Shown here: positions 6,647 through 12,910 of the stretch, piece after piece | How positions within the stretch are numbered: the stretch's first letter is position 1 | Layout of the letters: every line of letters starts with the position of its first letter | Assembly (NCBI GenBank): GCA_021796175.1 | Contig: JAJYOM010000035.1 | Coordinates: 1-12,910, forward strand | Source of the DNA: Thermoplasmata archaeon | GTDB taxonomy: Archaea; Thermoplasmatota; Thermoplasmata; Sysuiplasmatales; Sysuiplasmataceae | Length of the DNA stretch: 12,910 nt | Reading direction: 5' to 3' | The notes under the pieces: model-generated | The model's input: the letters and a program-made list of their open reading frames with translations, nothing else | Database searches by the model: none | What the model was told of the DNA's origin: nothing | Made by a program: the position numbers and the translations under genes

Positions 6647-6750
6647 AATCAGCTAGGGGAGCGTTAAGAAGATGCTGAGAGGGCAGCGAATCCATTCGCT
6701 GCCGACCCTTGAACCTGATCCGGGCAATGCCGGCGAAGGAAAGCATGATT
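6647..6750 (+). ncRNA. TPP riboswitch (THI element)
   Basis: Thiamine-pyrophosphate-sensing aptamer in the leader of the thiBPQ mRNA. The conserved THI-box sequence blocks appear in order: GGGGAGC at 6657-6663, GCTGAGA at 6674-6680, ACCCTTGAACCTGATC at 6705-6720, then a P5-like hairpin CCGG-GCAATG-CCGG and GCGAAGGAAAGC at 6733-6744. P1 can form between AATCAGCT (6647-6654) and AGC-A-TGATT (6742-6750) with one bulged base. The variable P3 arm is a perfect 9-bp hairpin, GGCAGCGAA/TTCGCTGCC (6682-6703) with a TCCA loop. Only 31 nt separate P1 from the thiB ATG and they hold no T-tract, so control of translation initiation is more likely than termination. The motif match and downstream thiamine transporter support each other. 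Confidence 0.95.
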
Positions 6751-6801
6751 CTCATACGACTTCTCTGGCAGGGGACATTACATGGAACCTGCGAGAGATA
6801 A
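6745..6801 (+). other. Possible 18-codon leader ORF overlapping the thiB start
   Basis: An ATG at 6745, inside the 3' strand of riboswitch P1, opens an 18-codon frame ending at TAA 6799-6801, out of frame with and overlapping the start of thiB. The conserved aptamer sequence just upstream (AAGGA, in GCGAAGGAAAGC) sits at Shine-Dalgarno distance from this ATG. Whether it is translated is unknown; it may be a by-product of the conserved motif. Confidence 0.2.
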
Positions 6802-7936
6802 AAAACAAGAGTGGACAAGACTGAGGCCCTTTGAGAAAAAGGTGCTTGCCGTAGTAATAGCGTCCGTTATCGTCGTTGCGTCATTTGCCGCATATTACGC
6901 AATAAGCAGCAGCCAGAGTGGAAAGAAGACCGTAGTCATCTACACGTACGGTTCGTTCATGGCATCCGGCTTGAACAAAACCCAGGCTTTCAACACTGTG
7001 TTCGGCACATTCGAAAGGGAATACAACGTGAATATTGTGGTCAGGTCACCTTCCCAGGGATTGCTTGCGACGCTTGAGGCACAGAAGCACAGTCCACAGG
7101 CGGATATCGTGATAGGCCTGACAAACATGGACGGTATAAAGGCAGTGAATGACGGCCTTCTAGTCCGCTACACACCGCCATCAATCGCATCTGTGAACAT
7201 GTCGCTCAGGAACAGCATGGGGAGCGCCGCCGCGTATCTCAGCCCTTATGAATACGGATATCTGGGCATAGACTATAACAAAAGCGTCTTCCAGAACGCG
7301 GGCCAGCAGTATGCACCTACTTTCGAAGACCTGGCAACGAACAAGACAGCCGCTTCCAATCTTCTGATGGAGAATCCGCTTTACGACAGCACCGGGGAGG
7401 GATTCCTGATCTGGCAGATAGCATACTACCAGTATCTGATGCATCAGAACTGGACTGCATGGTGGAAGGCAATCAAGCCCTACGCAGCTGCGCAGGGACA
7501 CATTTACGACTCATGGGATACTGCATTCGGATATTATGGAACGGGCACTGATACCAATCTGGTTGTCAGCTACCTGACAGACCCAGCCTATAATTACTTC
7601 TTCAGCTACGGCAACGGCACGGGCTCAACAGTATCATACTACAACGGTACAGCATACGGCTGGCAGACAATCTACTGCATTGGAATTGTGAACGGCTCCG
7701 CCCACATCGCAATTGACAAGGCATTCGTGAACTACTTCCTGGGTCCGACTGTCCAGAATGAGATACCACAGAACGAGTGGATGTATCCGGCGAATGATAC
7801 AATAGCTCTACCCAGGTCATTCAACTACGCCGTCAACCCCGCCGGTATTGTGCCGTTGAATGACTTTCTCAATGCATCGGCTATTGCTGCGAACTTACAG
7901 TCATGGGATCTGCAGTGGCAGCTGATAATGCAATGA
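6782..7936 (+). CDS. thiB: Thiamine/TPP ABC transporter substrate-binding protein
   Basis: Extracytoplasmic binding protein that captures thiamine and its phosphates for the ThiPQ importer. Of 384 residues, a basic N terminus is followed by one hydrophobic segment at about 20-42 with no lipobox Cys, so it is probably held by an uncleaved signal anchor. The mature part matches ThiB: VVIYTYGSF at 51-59, PQADIVIGL at 105-113, PYEYGYLGIDYNK at 155-167, LVVSYLTDPAYN at 260-271, and IPQNEWMYPAND at 328-339, equivalent to the NWMYP motif of bacterial ThiB. Ten N-X-S/T sequons lie in the external part, suggesting heavy N-glycosylation. First cistron behind the TPP riboswitch; GGGGA at 6771-6775 is the likely Shine-Dalgarno. 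Its TGA overlaps the thiP ATG. Confidence 0.95.
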   Translation: MEPARDKKQEWTRLRPFEKKVLAVVIASVIVVASFAAYYAISSSQSGKKTVVIYTYGSFMASGLNKTQAFNTVFGTFEREYNVNIVVRSPSQGLLATLEAQKHSPQADIVIGLTNMDGIKAVNDGLLVRYTPPSIASVNMSLRNSMGSAAAYLSPYEYGYLGIDYNKSVFQNAGQQYAPTFEDLATNKTAASNLLMENPLYDSTGEGFLIWQIAYYQYLMHQNWTAWWKAIKPYAAAQGHIYDSWDTAFGYYGTGTDTNLVVSYLTDPAYNYFFSYGNGTGSTVSYYNGTAYGWQTIYCIGIVNGSAHIAIDKAFVNYFLGPTVQNEIPQNEWMYPANDTIALPRSFNYAVNPAGIVPLNDFLNASAIAANLQSWDLQWQLIMQ

Positions 7937-9561
7937 ATATCGCTTCCCGTACCTGGCTATCGAGAATCCTGGCAACTATACCTGCCCTCCTCATAGCTGT
8001 GCTTGTGATAGTTCCGTTTGCAGAAATGCTTAGCCGTTTCCTCGATTTCAGCTCAATAGGCGCTCTTGGCGGTTCTTCGCCTATTGCGCTGCTGACCAGA
8101 AGGGCAATCGAAAACTCGCTTGTCCAGGGCATGTTGAGCGCTGCAACCTCTTTTGCCGTAGGCCTTCCGCTTGGCTTCTTCCTGGGAAGATACGAGTTCA
8201 GGTTCAAACGACTGCTCAGATCATTCGCCATACTTCCAATCTTCCTGCCATCCATCGTCGTTGTTACTGCTTTCATTTCGAGCTTCGGCCCAGGTTCACC
8301 CACGCATGCGATTTATAGCGGTTCGACCATCTTCTCGACAGGTCTTTCCGGCATAGTTGCAGTTAACACTTTCTTCAATGCGCCACTGGTTGCAATGATG
8401 ACCATGCTCTCTGTCGAACGCAGTAACAGAACGCTCGACGAGGCAGCGATGACGCTGGGAGCATCCGGCATGCGAAGATTCATATCAGTATGGGGCAGGG
8501 ACGGCATCATTGCCGGCGCAGGAGGTTCGCTTCTTGCCTTCCTTTATTCCTTTGCAGGTTTCACCGCACCGCTGATAATCGGCGGGCCCGGCTACTTTAC
8601 GCTTGAGGCCTGGATTTACTTCATGGTGAGAACGCTCAATAACATACCGCTTGCAGCCGTGATGAGTCTTGTGGAGGCAGGAGCATTGCTGCTGCCGGCA
8701 GTTTTCTACTTCGCATTCATTGGAGGCACGAAGAGGGTGTATGGTACGGGAAGGCCTCCTGCTGAGGAAAACAGGAAGCATAGCCCGTTTTTCATCTCCG
8801 GTGCGTTGTATGTCGCCGCCTGGACGGGACTGGAATGCTACATACTCGGCTCTGTCTTCTACTCGTCACTCAGACTAGGACAGTCATCACCCGGGTTTGG
8901 AAACTTCGTCCTGCTGTTCAGCACCCGGACAACAGTCGCGCTCGGCCTTCCCACATCAGCAGTGCTGCTGAACACGATGTTCTACGGTATCATGACTTCG
9001 CTCCTTGTGACCTTAATCGGGCTGGTCTGGATTTACGGGAAGAGGAGGGCTGCCTCGCGAGCGCTCATCGTAACCGACACTGTGCAATTCATTCCTCTTG
9101 TCATTTCGGCCGTCATATTTTCGCTTTCACTGGCAGTAACTTTTGAATATACCACGTCGTTCGCATTCGACTGGATACTGATCATAATTGCACAGTCAGT
9201 TCTTGCCATACCCATAGTGCTGAGGGTGATGGAGGCAGGTTTCTCCGCCATACCACCCAGTTACACTGAAGCGGCGCTGACTTTGCGTGGCAATCCCTTT
9301 TTCGAGGTTGAAGTGCCGATTGCGCGTTCAACGCTTGCCTCCGCACTGATGTTCGGCTTTGCGATGAGCCTTGGGGAGTTTACTGCGACAAACTTCCTCG
9401 CCACTACATCGTACATACCGCTGGGAGTCCAGATTTACCAGCTGCAGGTTTTGAGGATTTTCGGAGCGGCTGAGGCGGCAGCTGCAATCCTTCTGCTAAT
9501 GAGCCTTGCGTCATTCTACGTAGTTCAGAGGGCTGGTGAGGTGTTCGTTGCCGTACGTTGA
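7933..9561 (+). CDS. thiP: Thiamine/TPP ABC transporter permease
   Basis: Integral membrane channel of the thiamine importer. Its 542 residues hold two homologous binding-protein-dependent permease halves in one chain, as in bacterial ThiP and the FbpB-type family, with about 12 hydrophobic segments. Two EAA loops contact the ATPase: LDEAAMTLGAS at about 168-178 and YTEAALTLRGN at about 444-454, each followed by a helix-rich segment. The ATG at 7933 is chosen because it makes a 4-nt ATGA overlap with the thiB stop; an earlier ATG at 7903 would overlap thiB by 34 nt. Its 3' end overlaps thiQ, which implies translational coupling. Known family substrates also include iron and molybdate, but the riboswitch and ThiB decide for thiamine. 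Confidence 0.93.
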   Translation: MNIASRTWLSRILATIPALLIAVLVIVPFAEMLSRFLDFSSIGALGGSSPIALLTRRAIENSLVQGMLSAATSFAVGLPLGFFLGRYEFRFKRLLRSFAILPIFLPSIVVVTAFISSFGPGSPTHAIYSGSTIFSTGLSGIVAVNTFFNAPLVAMMTMLSVERSNRTLDEAAMTLGASGMRRFISVWGRDGIIAGAGGSLLAFLYSFAGFTAPLIIGGPGYFTLEAWIYFMVRTLNNIPLAAVMSLVEAGALLLPAVFYFAFIGGTKRVYGTGRPPAEENRKHSPFFISGALYVAAWTGLECYILGSVFYSSLRLGQSSPGFGNFVLLFSTRTTVALGLPTSAVLLNTMFYGIMTSLLVTLIGLVWIYGKRRAASRALIVTDTVQFIPLVISAVIFSLSLAVTFEYTTSFAFDWILIIIAQSVLAIPIVLRVMEAGFSAIPPSYTEAALTLRGNPFFEVEVPIARSTLASALMFGFAMSLGEFTATNFLATTSYIPLGVQIYQLQVLRIFGAAEAAAAILLLMSLASFYVVQRAGEVFVAVR

Positions 9562-10504
9562 AGTAAATGGCCTGCGGAAAAAATACAGGGATAGTTTTGA
9601 GCTCAGGAACATAAGTTTCCATCTCGGGAAGGGCGAAGTGTTCACACTGATGGGACCAAGCGGATCCGGTAAGACATCTCTGCTGCGCAACATCTGCGGA
9701 CTCGACACACCGGATGCGGGCAGCATAGTGATCGATGGCAGGGAAGTGAACGACCTGCCTACAACAAGGCGAGGCATCGGACTGATATTTCAGGATTTGG
9801 CTATTTTCCCCCATATGACAGTTTTTGACAACATCGCATACGGTTTGCGTGCAAAGAGGGCGGCCGAGAGCGAGGTGAGAAGCAGGGTGATGGAACTTTC
9901 CAGCATCCTGTCGATAGAAGACCTTCTTGACAGGTATCCCTCACAGGTGTCCGGGGGCCAGAGACAGAGAATTGCACTGGCACGCTCCGTGGCTCCATCT
10001 CCCTCACTACTTCTGCTTGACGAGCCGTTGAGTTCGCTGGATCAGCAGCTGAGAGCGGACGTCAGGAGTGAGCTGAAATCATTCTCCAGAGAACTTGGGC
10101 TCACCATGATTTACGTAACTCACGACCATCACGAGGGACTCTACATGGCCGACAGTGCCGGGATCATTTTTGACGGCAGGCTCGAAAAGAGCGGCTCACC
10201 GATGGATATTTTCGAAAGTCCGGGTAGCGAAAAGGTCTCCAGTTTCTTGGGCTACAATGTGATCAGCCTCAAGGGGCGTAGAATTGCTTTTTATCCGACG
10301 GATTTTGAAATCAGCATGGAAAAGGGAGATGTCAGAGGAGTCGTCCGCTCTATTGGCTATGAGGGAGAGTTTTACCGCGCACATGTAGAGACGGAGTCGC
10401 ATGAGAGCCTGCAACTGACATTTCCCCATGAGAATGGAACTGTCCGAATCAAAACAGGTCAGAGTGTCAATATCATCCTCAGGCGTTCAGTGGAGATTGA
10501 GTGA
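9548..10504 (+). CDS. thiQ: Thiamine/TPP ABC transporter ATP-binding protein
   Basis: ATPase that drives ThiBP-mediated uptake. Of 318 residues counted from TTG 9548, the ABC domain has Walker A GPSGSGKT at 36-43, Q-loop Gln82 (FQDLAIFPHMTV), signature VSGGQRQR at 134-141, Walker B LLLLDEP at 155-161, and H-loop His192 (YVTHDHHEG). A C-terminal beta-rich region from about 240 to 315 resembles a TOBE domain; bacterial ThiQ is usually shorter (about 230 residues) and lacks it, so this subunit is of the FbpC/PotA-like longer type. TTG 9548 is preferred: GAGGTG (9538-9543) lies 4 nt upstream and MPYVEVNGLRKKY is a normal ABC start. GTG 9536 is the alternative. The 5' end overlaps thiP by 14 nt. 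The 3' end lies 10 nt from the convergent prenyl synthase gene. Confidence 0.92.
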   Translation: MPYVEVNGLRKKYRDSFELRNISFHLGKGEVFTLMGPSGSGKTSLLRNICGLDTPDAGSIVIDGREVNDLPTTRRGIGLIFQDLAIFPHMTVFDNIAYGLRAKRAAESEVRSRVMELSSILSIEDLLDRYPSQVSGGQRQRIALARSVAPSPSLLLLDEPLSSLDQQLRADVRSELKSFSRELGLTMIYVTHDHHEGLYMADSAGIIFDGRLEKSGSPMDIFESPGSEKVSSFLGYNVISLKGRRIAFYPTDFEISMEKGDVRGVVRSIGYEGEFYRAHVETESHESLQLTFPHENGTVRIKTGQSVNIILRRSVEIE

Positions 10505-10514
10505 ATTTATGCCC

Positions 10515-11498
10515 TCATCCTTCCCTTCTTATGGCAAAATCTATGAGTTCCAGTATGAGGTCCTTCGCCTCTGAGCCCTTGAGCACCGAAGTCTTTTCCT
10601 TTGCTTCGCGTATGTACTCGAGCGCGAAATTCTTTGCATAGGAAACAGAGCCAGACTTGTGCAGTAAGTCAGTAGCCTCCTGCATAGTCTTCCTGGATGC
10701 CCTCTGGTTCCCGAGAACTGAAAGGAACGACTTCCTGTCCTCGCCTTTCAGATTGGTCATCGCGTGCACCGCAATAAGCGTCCTTTTGCCTTCCCTGATA
10801 TCTCCCCCGACTGGTTTGCCGGTTTTCTCCTCCACACCCTCCAGATCCAGAACATCATCCCATATCTGGAAACCGACTCCCATGAGATAGCCGCAATCAC
10901 CCATTGCCTTGATCTGGTCTATGGTTCCTTTTGCTATTATTGCACCTACCCTTGCGGCGGTGAAGTAGAGTCTCGCTGTCTTTTTGTCTATCATTGAGAG
11001 GTATTCCCTGACCTGGACATCGTTCCTCTTCTCAAACTCCATGTCCATCTGCTGTCCCTCCGCAACCTCCCTGACCGCGACGGCGGTGTCATTGAGTATA
11101 ATACGGAGGAGGACATCGTCAACCTCGAGCTTGCATATTTCCTCAAAGCCGAGGGCGAAAAGCGCGTCACCCGCAATTATCGCGGTGGGTGTGTCGAACT
11201 TCTTGTGAACTGAGACGATCCCCCTCCTCATGTCAGACTTGTCCATTATGTCATCATGGACAAGTGTGAAATTGTGAAGCAGCTCAAGACCTGCACCGAA
11301 TGGGACCGTTATTCGCCCGTTGCCTGAAATTGCATCCGCAACCAGATATGAGAGCAACGGGCGCATTCTCTTGCCCCCGGCGAGCGGATAGTGTTTCATT
11401 GCCGCCCTTAGTGTCTCGTTATCACCGACCGCGAGAGCTACCTCCAGCTCCCTGTCTATCTCGGTCTTCCTGGTGCCCAACTTCTCCATCATTGACAT
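10515..11498 (-). CDS. Short-chain prenyl diphosphate synthase (GGPP synthase type)
   Basis: Trans-prenyltransferase that condenses IPP with allylic diphosphates; in archaea it gives GGPP for ether lipids. Its 327 residues show GGKRMRP at 41-47, the first Asp-rich motif DDIMD at 82-86, GQQMDMEFE at 148-156 and the second Asp-rich motif DDVLD at 214-218. Chain length: the residue five before the first Asp is Phe77, as in the archaeal type I GGPP synthase of Sulfolobus acidocaldarius, where that Phe limits products to C20; this supports GGPP but is inference. ATG 11498 is taken as start; ATGs two and three codons later are possible. Lies 66 nt downstream of IPP isomerase on the same strand. Confidence 0.93.
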   Translation of the reverse strand: MSMMEKLGTRKTEIDRELEVALAVGDNETLRAAMKHYPLAGGKRMRPLLSYLVADAISGNGRITVPFGAGLELLHNFTLVHDDIMDKSDMRRGIVSVHKKFDTPTAIIAGDALFALGFEEICKLEVDDVLLRIILNDTAVAVREVAEGQQMDMEFEKRNDVQVREYLSMIDKKTARLYFTAARVGAIIAKGTIDQIKAMGDCGYLMGVGFQIWDDVLDLEGVEEKTGKPVGGDIREGKRTLIAVHAMTNLKGEDRKSFLSVLGNQRASRKTMQEATDLLHKSGSVSYAKNFALEYIREAKEKTSVLKGSEAKDLILELIDFAIRREG

Positions 11499-11543
11499 CT
11501 GACCAGCATCCTGAGTCCTGTTGATTGTGCATCAGTTCATCGT

Positions 11544-11551
11544 ATTAAATT
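11544..11551 (-). promoter_or_regulatory. Candidate internal promoter for the prenyl synthase
   Basis: The minus strand reads ATTTAATA-like sequence centred about 49 nt upstream of the synthase ATG, inside the 66-nt gap after the isomerase stop. It would give a leader of about 24 nt. TGTGCA (11526-11531) and TGCACA (11556-11561) flank it symmetrically. Weak evidence; the two genes may simply share the upstream promoter. Confidence 0.25.
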
Positions 11552-11564
11552 CATTTGCACATGG

Positions 11565-12641
11565 TTACAGATTGAGCCACTCTTTGGTAGGGCCCGTAAT
11601 AATGCACTCTCTTCTCCCCAGGCGCTGGACGGTGGGAGATGCCGTCAGAAACATTGCCACCCTCAGCTCCTCAATTATATTTCTCAATTCTGCGAGCACG
11701 GCTTGCTTGCTTTCGGAAGCCTGTTTTATCAGTGCCCCGGCAATGCCAGCTGCGCTCGCTCCGAGGCATAATGCCCTTGCTGTATCAAGCCCTGTCCTGA
11801 TACCGCCAGTGGCAACAAGCGGAAGACCGACTCTCGACTGAATAATGCTTACCGGTGTCGGTATCCCCCAGTTTCTGTAGGTTTCGCCGAGCCTCTGGCC
11901 GACTCCGTCTCCTTTCCTCTCCGCCCTGTACGCTTCGACGGCAGACCAGCTCGTTCCGCCCAGTCCTCCCACATCTATCGCCCTGACTCCTGCATCCTTG
12001 AGCTTTGAAGCGACAGAAGCACCAATACCTGCACCCGTCTCCTTCGCCATTACAGGGAGAGCGCGAGATATCGACTGAATTGCCCTGAGTGTTCCGGTCG
12101 CCCTCCTGTCACCTTCCGGCTGGACTACTTCCTGAAGGCAGTTCAGGTGTATTGCCAGCAGGTGGGCATCGATCATTTCCATCGCTGCCTTTGCGTCCTC
12201 GATTCCGTACGCACGCTTCTCCCCCTGCTTTATCAGCTGTGGGGCGCCAATGTTGGCTATCCTCAGCGGTATGTCGTAGTCCGCAACAATACTGTAAGTA
12301 TACTCTAGCTCACTGTTCTCTAATGCTGCCCTCTGGCTCCCGACACCCATAGGAATCTGCAGTTCCGAAGCAGCCTCGGCCAGGTTCTTGTTGATATCAT
12401 GTGCCTTTTCGAATCCGCCAGTCATCCCTGAGATTATCAACGGCGCGGCAATCTTCCTTCCCAGAAAACGCACTTCGGTGGAAATGTCATCAAAATCCAC
12501 TTCAGGCAGCGCAGAATGAACCAGTGAGATGTCGTCCCAGTAGTTGATACGCGACTTTACATCCTCGTTGATTACAATGTCCACATGTTCTCCCTTTCGT
12601 CTTTCCGTGGTTCCCTTGACAGTATCGACCGAATCCGGCAA
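11565..12641 (-). CDS. fni: Type 2 isopentenyl-diphosphate delta-isomerase (FMN-dependent)
   Basis: FMN- and NAD(P)H-dependent enzyme that interconverts IPP and DMAPP, supplying the starter for prenyl synthesis in the archaeal mevalonate pathway. Its 358 residues form a TIM barrel with type 2 signatures: RKGEHVD at 15-21, SGMTGG at 71-76, GSQRAA at 101-106, IANIGAPQL at 128-136, HLNCLQ at 165-170, QPEGDR at 174-179, GGLGGTSW at 225-232, RNWGIPTP at 256-263, and TGGIRTG at 278-284. The usual Pro in HLNPLQ is Cys168 here. The start is TTG 12641, with GGTGAG (12650-12645) only 3 nt upstream, a tight spacing; a few N-terminal residues precede the first conserved motif. Located directly upstream of the prenyl synthase, which uses its product. 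Confidence 0.95.
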   Translation of the reverse strand: MPDSVDTVKGTTERRKGEHVDIVINEDVKSRINYWDDISLVHSALPEVDFDDISTEVRFLGRKIAAPLIISGMTGGFEKAHDINKNLAEAASELQIPMGVGSQRAALENSELEYTYSIVADYDIPLRIANIGAPQLIKQGEKRAYGIEDAKAAMEMIDAHLLAIHLNCLQEVVQPEGDRRATGTLRAIQSISRALPVMAKETGAGIGASVASKLKDAGVRAIDVGGLGGTSWSAVEAYRAERKGDGVGQRLGETYRNWGIPTPVSIIQSRVGLPLVATGGIRTGLDTARALCLGASAAGIAGALIKQASESKQAVLAELRNIIEELRVAMFLTASPTVQRLGRRECIITGPTKEWLNL

Positions 12642-12698
12642 ATTCTCACCTGACCATCATGGATTGCAAAGCTGTATGCGCCCTACAAGCACCTGCAT

Positions 12699-12710
12699 CA
12701 TATATCTTTT
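12699..12710 (-). promoter_or_regulatory. Promoter of the fni (isoprenoid) operon
   Basis: The minus strand reads AAAAGATATATG: a purine-rich BRE-like part followed by a strong TATA element, centred about 62 nt upstream of the TTG start. Transcription would begin near 12678, giving a leader of about 37 nt that contains a five-codon frame ATG-ATG-GTC-AGG-TGA (12660-12646) just before the start codon. Confidence 0.5.
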
Positions 12711-12806
12711 GAACCGATCGCTTTGTGACGGGCGGAAATTGAACTCGATTCTCTTTGCGCCATTTGTCCAGTCAGTTGTATGCTGGAAACGGGATTTATC
12801 TAACAA

Positions 12807-12812
12807 TATATA
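12807..12812 (+). promoter_or_regulatory. TATA box of the right-edge gene, leaderless
   Basis: TATATA is centred 25-26 nt upstream of the ATG at 12835, which is the distance from an archaeal TATA box to the transcription start. The mRNA would therefore begin at or beside the start codon. Confidence 0.5.
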
Positions 12813-12834
12813 CGTGAAGACGTTGTTCTTGGAC

Positions 12835-12910
12835 ATGAGTGGTTCAAAGGCTTTCGATGAAGAATACCTCAAAAGACTCTTCAGTGTCCCGAGAGTGATA
12901 TCCTTCGACG
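12835..12910 (+). CDS. Start of an unidentified protein, cut by the window edge
   Basis: An ATG opens a frame that stays open for 25 codons to the edge. The N terminus is MSGSKAFDEEYLKRLFSVPR followed by VISFD. It looks like real coding sequence: it is preceded by a TATA box at leaderless distance and is divergent from the fni operon. The YLKRLFSVPRVISFD stretch is reminiscent of N termini of prolyl-oligopeptidase-like (S9) peptidases that lead into a beta-propeller, but 25 residues are far too few to assign a family. Confidence 0.55.
   Translation, partial: MSGSKAFDEEYLKRLFSVPRVISFD

Noticed and set aside
1..12910. Mobile element, CRISPR array, toxin-antitoxin or defence island
   Set aside because: No transposase, integrase, regularly spaced repeats, nuclease or methylase motifs were seen; gene content is housekeeping and transport.

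Overview
The window looks like part of a euryarchaeal chromosome, most likely a member of the Thermoplasmata or a relative. Archaeal markers are RadB, a stand-alone Bud32/KEOPS kinase, type 2 IPP isomerase with a short-chain prenyl diphosphate synthase (ether-lipid precursors), TATA-box promoters 25-30 nt upstream of starts, and a mix of leaderless and Shine-Dalgarno-led genes with several TTG starts. A TPP riboswitch in an archaeal genome points towards Thermoplasmata, because archaeal THI elements are known mainly from there. The species cannot be named from the sequence.

Layout. Positions 1-227 are a G-skewed, repeat-rich, apparently non-coding block that can form G-quadruplexes. A minus-strand tRNA-Pro(UGG) follows at 243-316. 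A two-gene ABC-2 exporter (539-2201, plus strand) comes next. It converges on a four-gene minus-strand operon (5780 down to 2447): a Cys/Met-metabolism PLP enzyme, Bud32, a RdgB/HAM1-type XTP/dITP pyrophosphatase, and an NAD-dependent sugar-nucleotide epimerase whose catalytic Tyr position is Met. The operon ends in a T6 tract.

radB (5904-6560, plus strand) is divergent from that operon. Next comes a TPP riboswitch (about 6647-6750) in the leader of a complete thiBPQ thiamine/TPP uptake operon (6782-10504): a membrane-anchored binding protein, a fused-type permease with two EAA loops, and the ATPase. The cistrons overlap, so they are probably translationally coupled, and TPP probably switches the whole importer.

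The right end holds a minus-strand isoprenoid pair: type 2 IPP isomerase (12641-11565), then a GGPP-synthase-type enzyme (11498-10515). Together they make DMAPP from IPP and extend it to the C20 precursor of archaeal lipids. A leaderless plus-strand gene starts at 12835 and is cut by the window edge.

I found no mobile element, CRISPR array, phage gene or defence system. The most notable points are the archaeal riboswitch-controlled thiBPQ with a possible overlapping leader ORF and an alternative hairpin, the Tyr-to-Met epimerase, and the G-rich block beside the tRNA.
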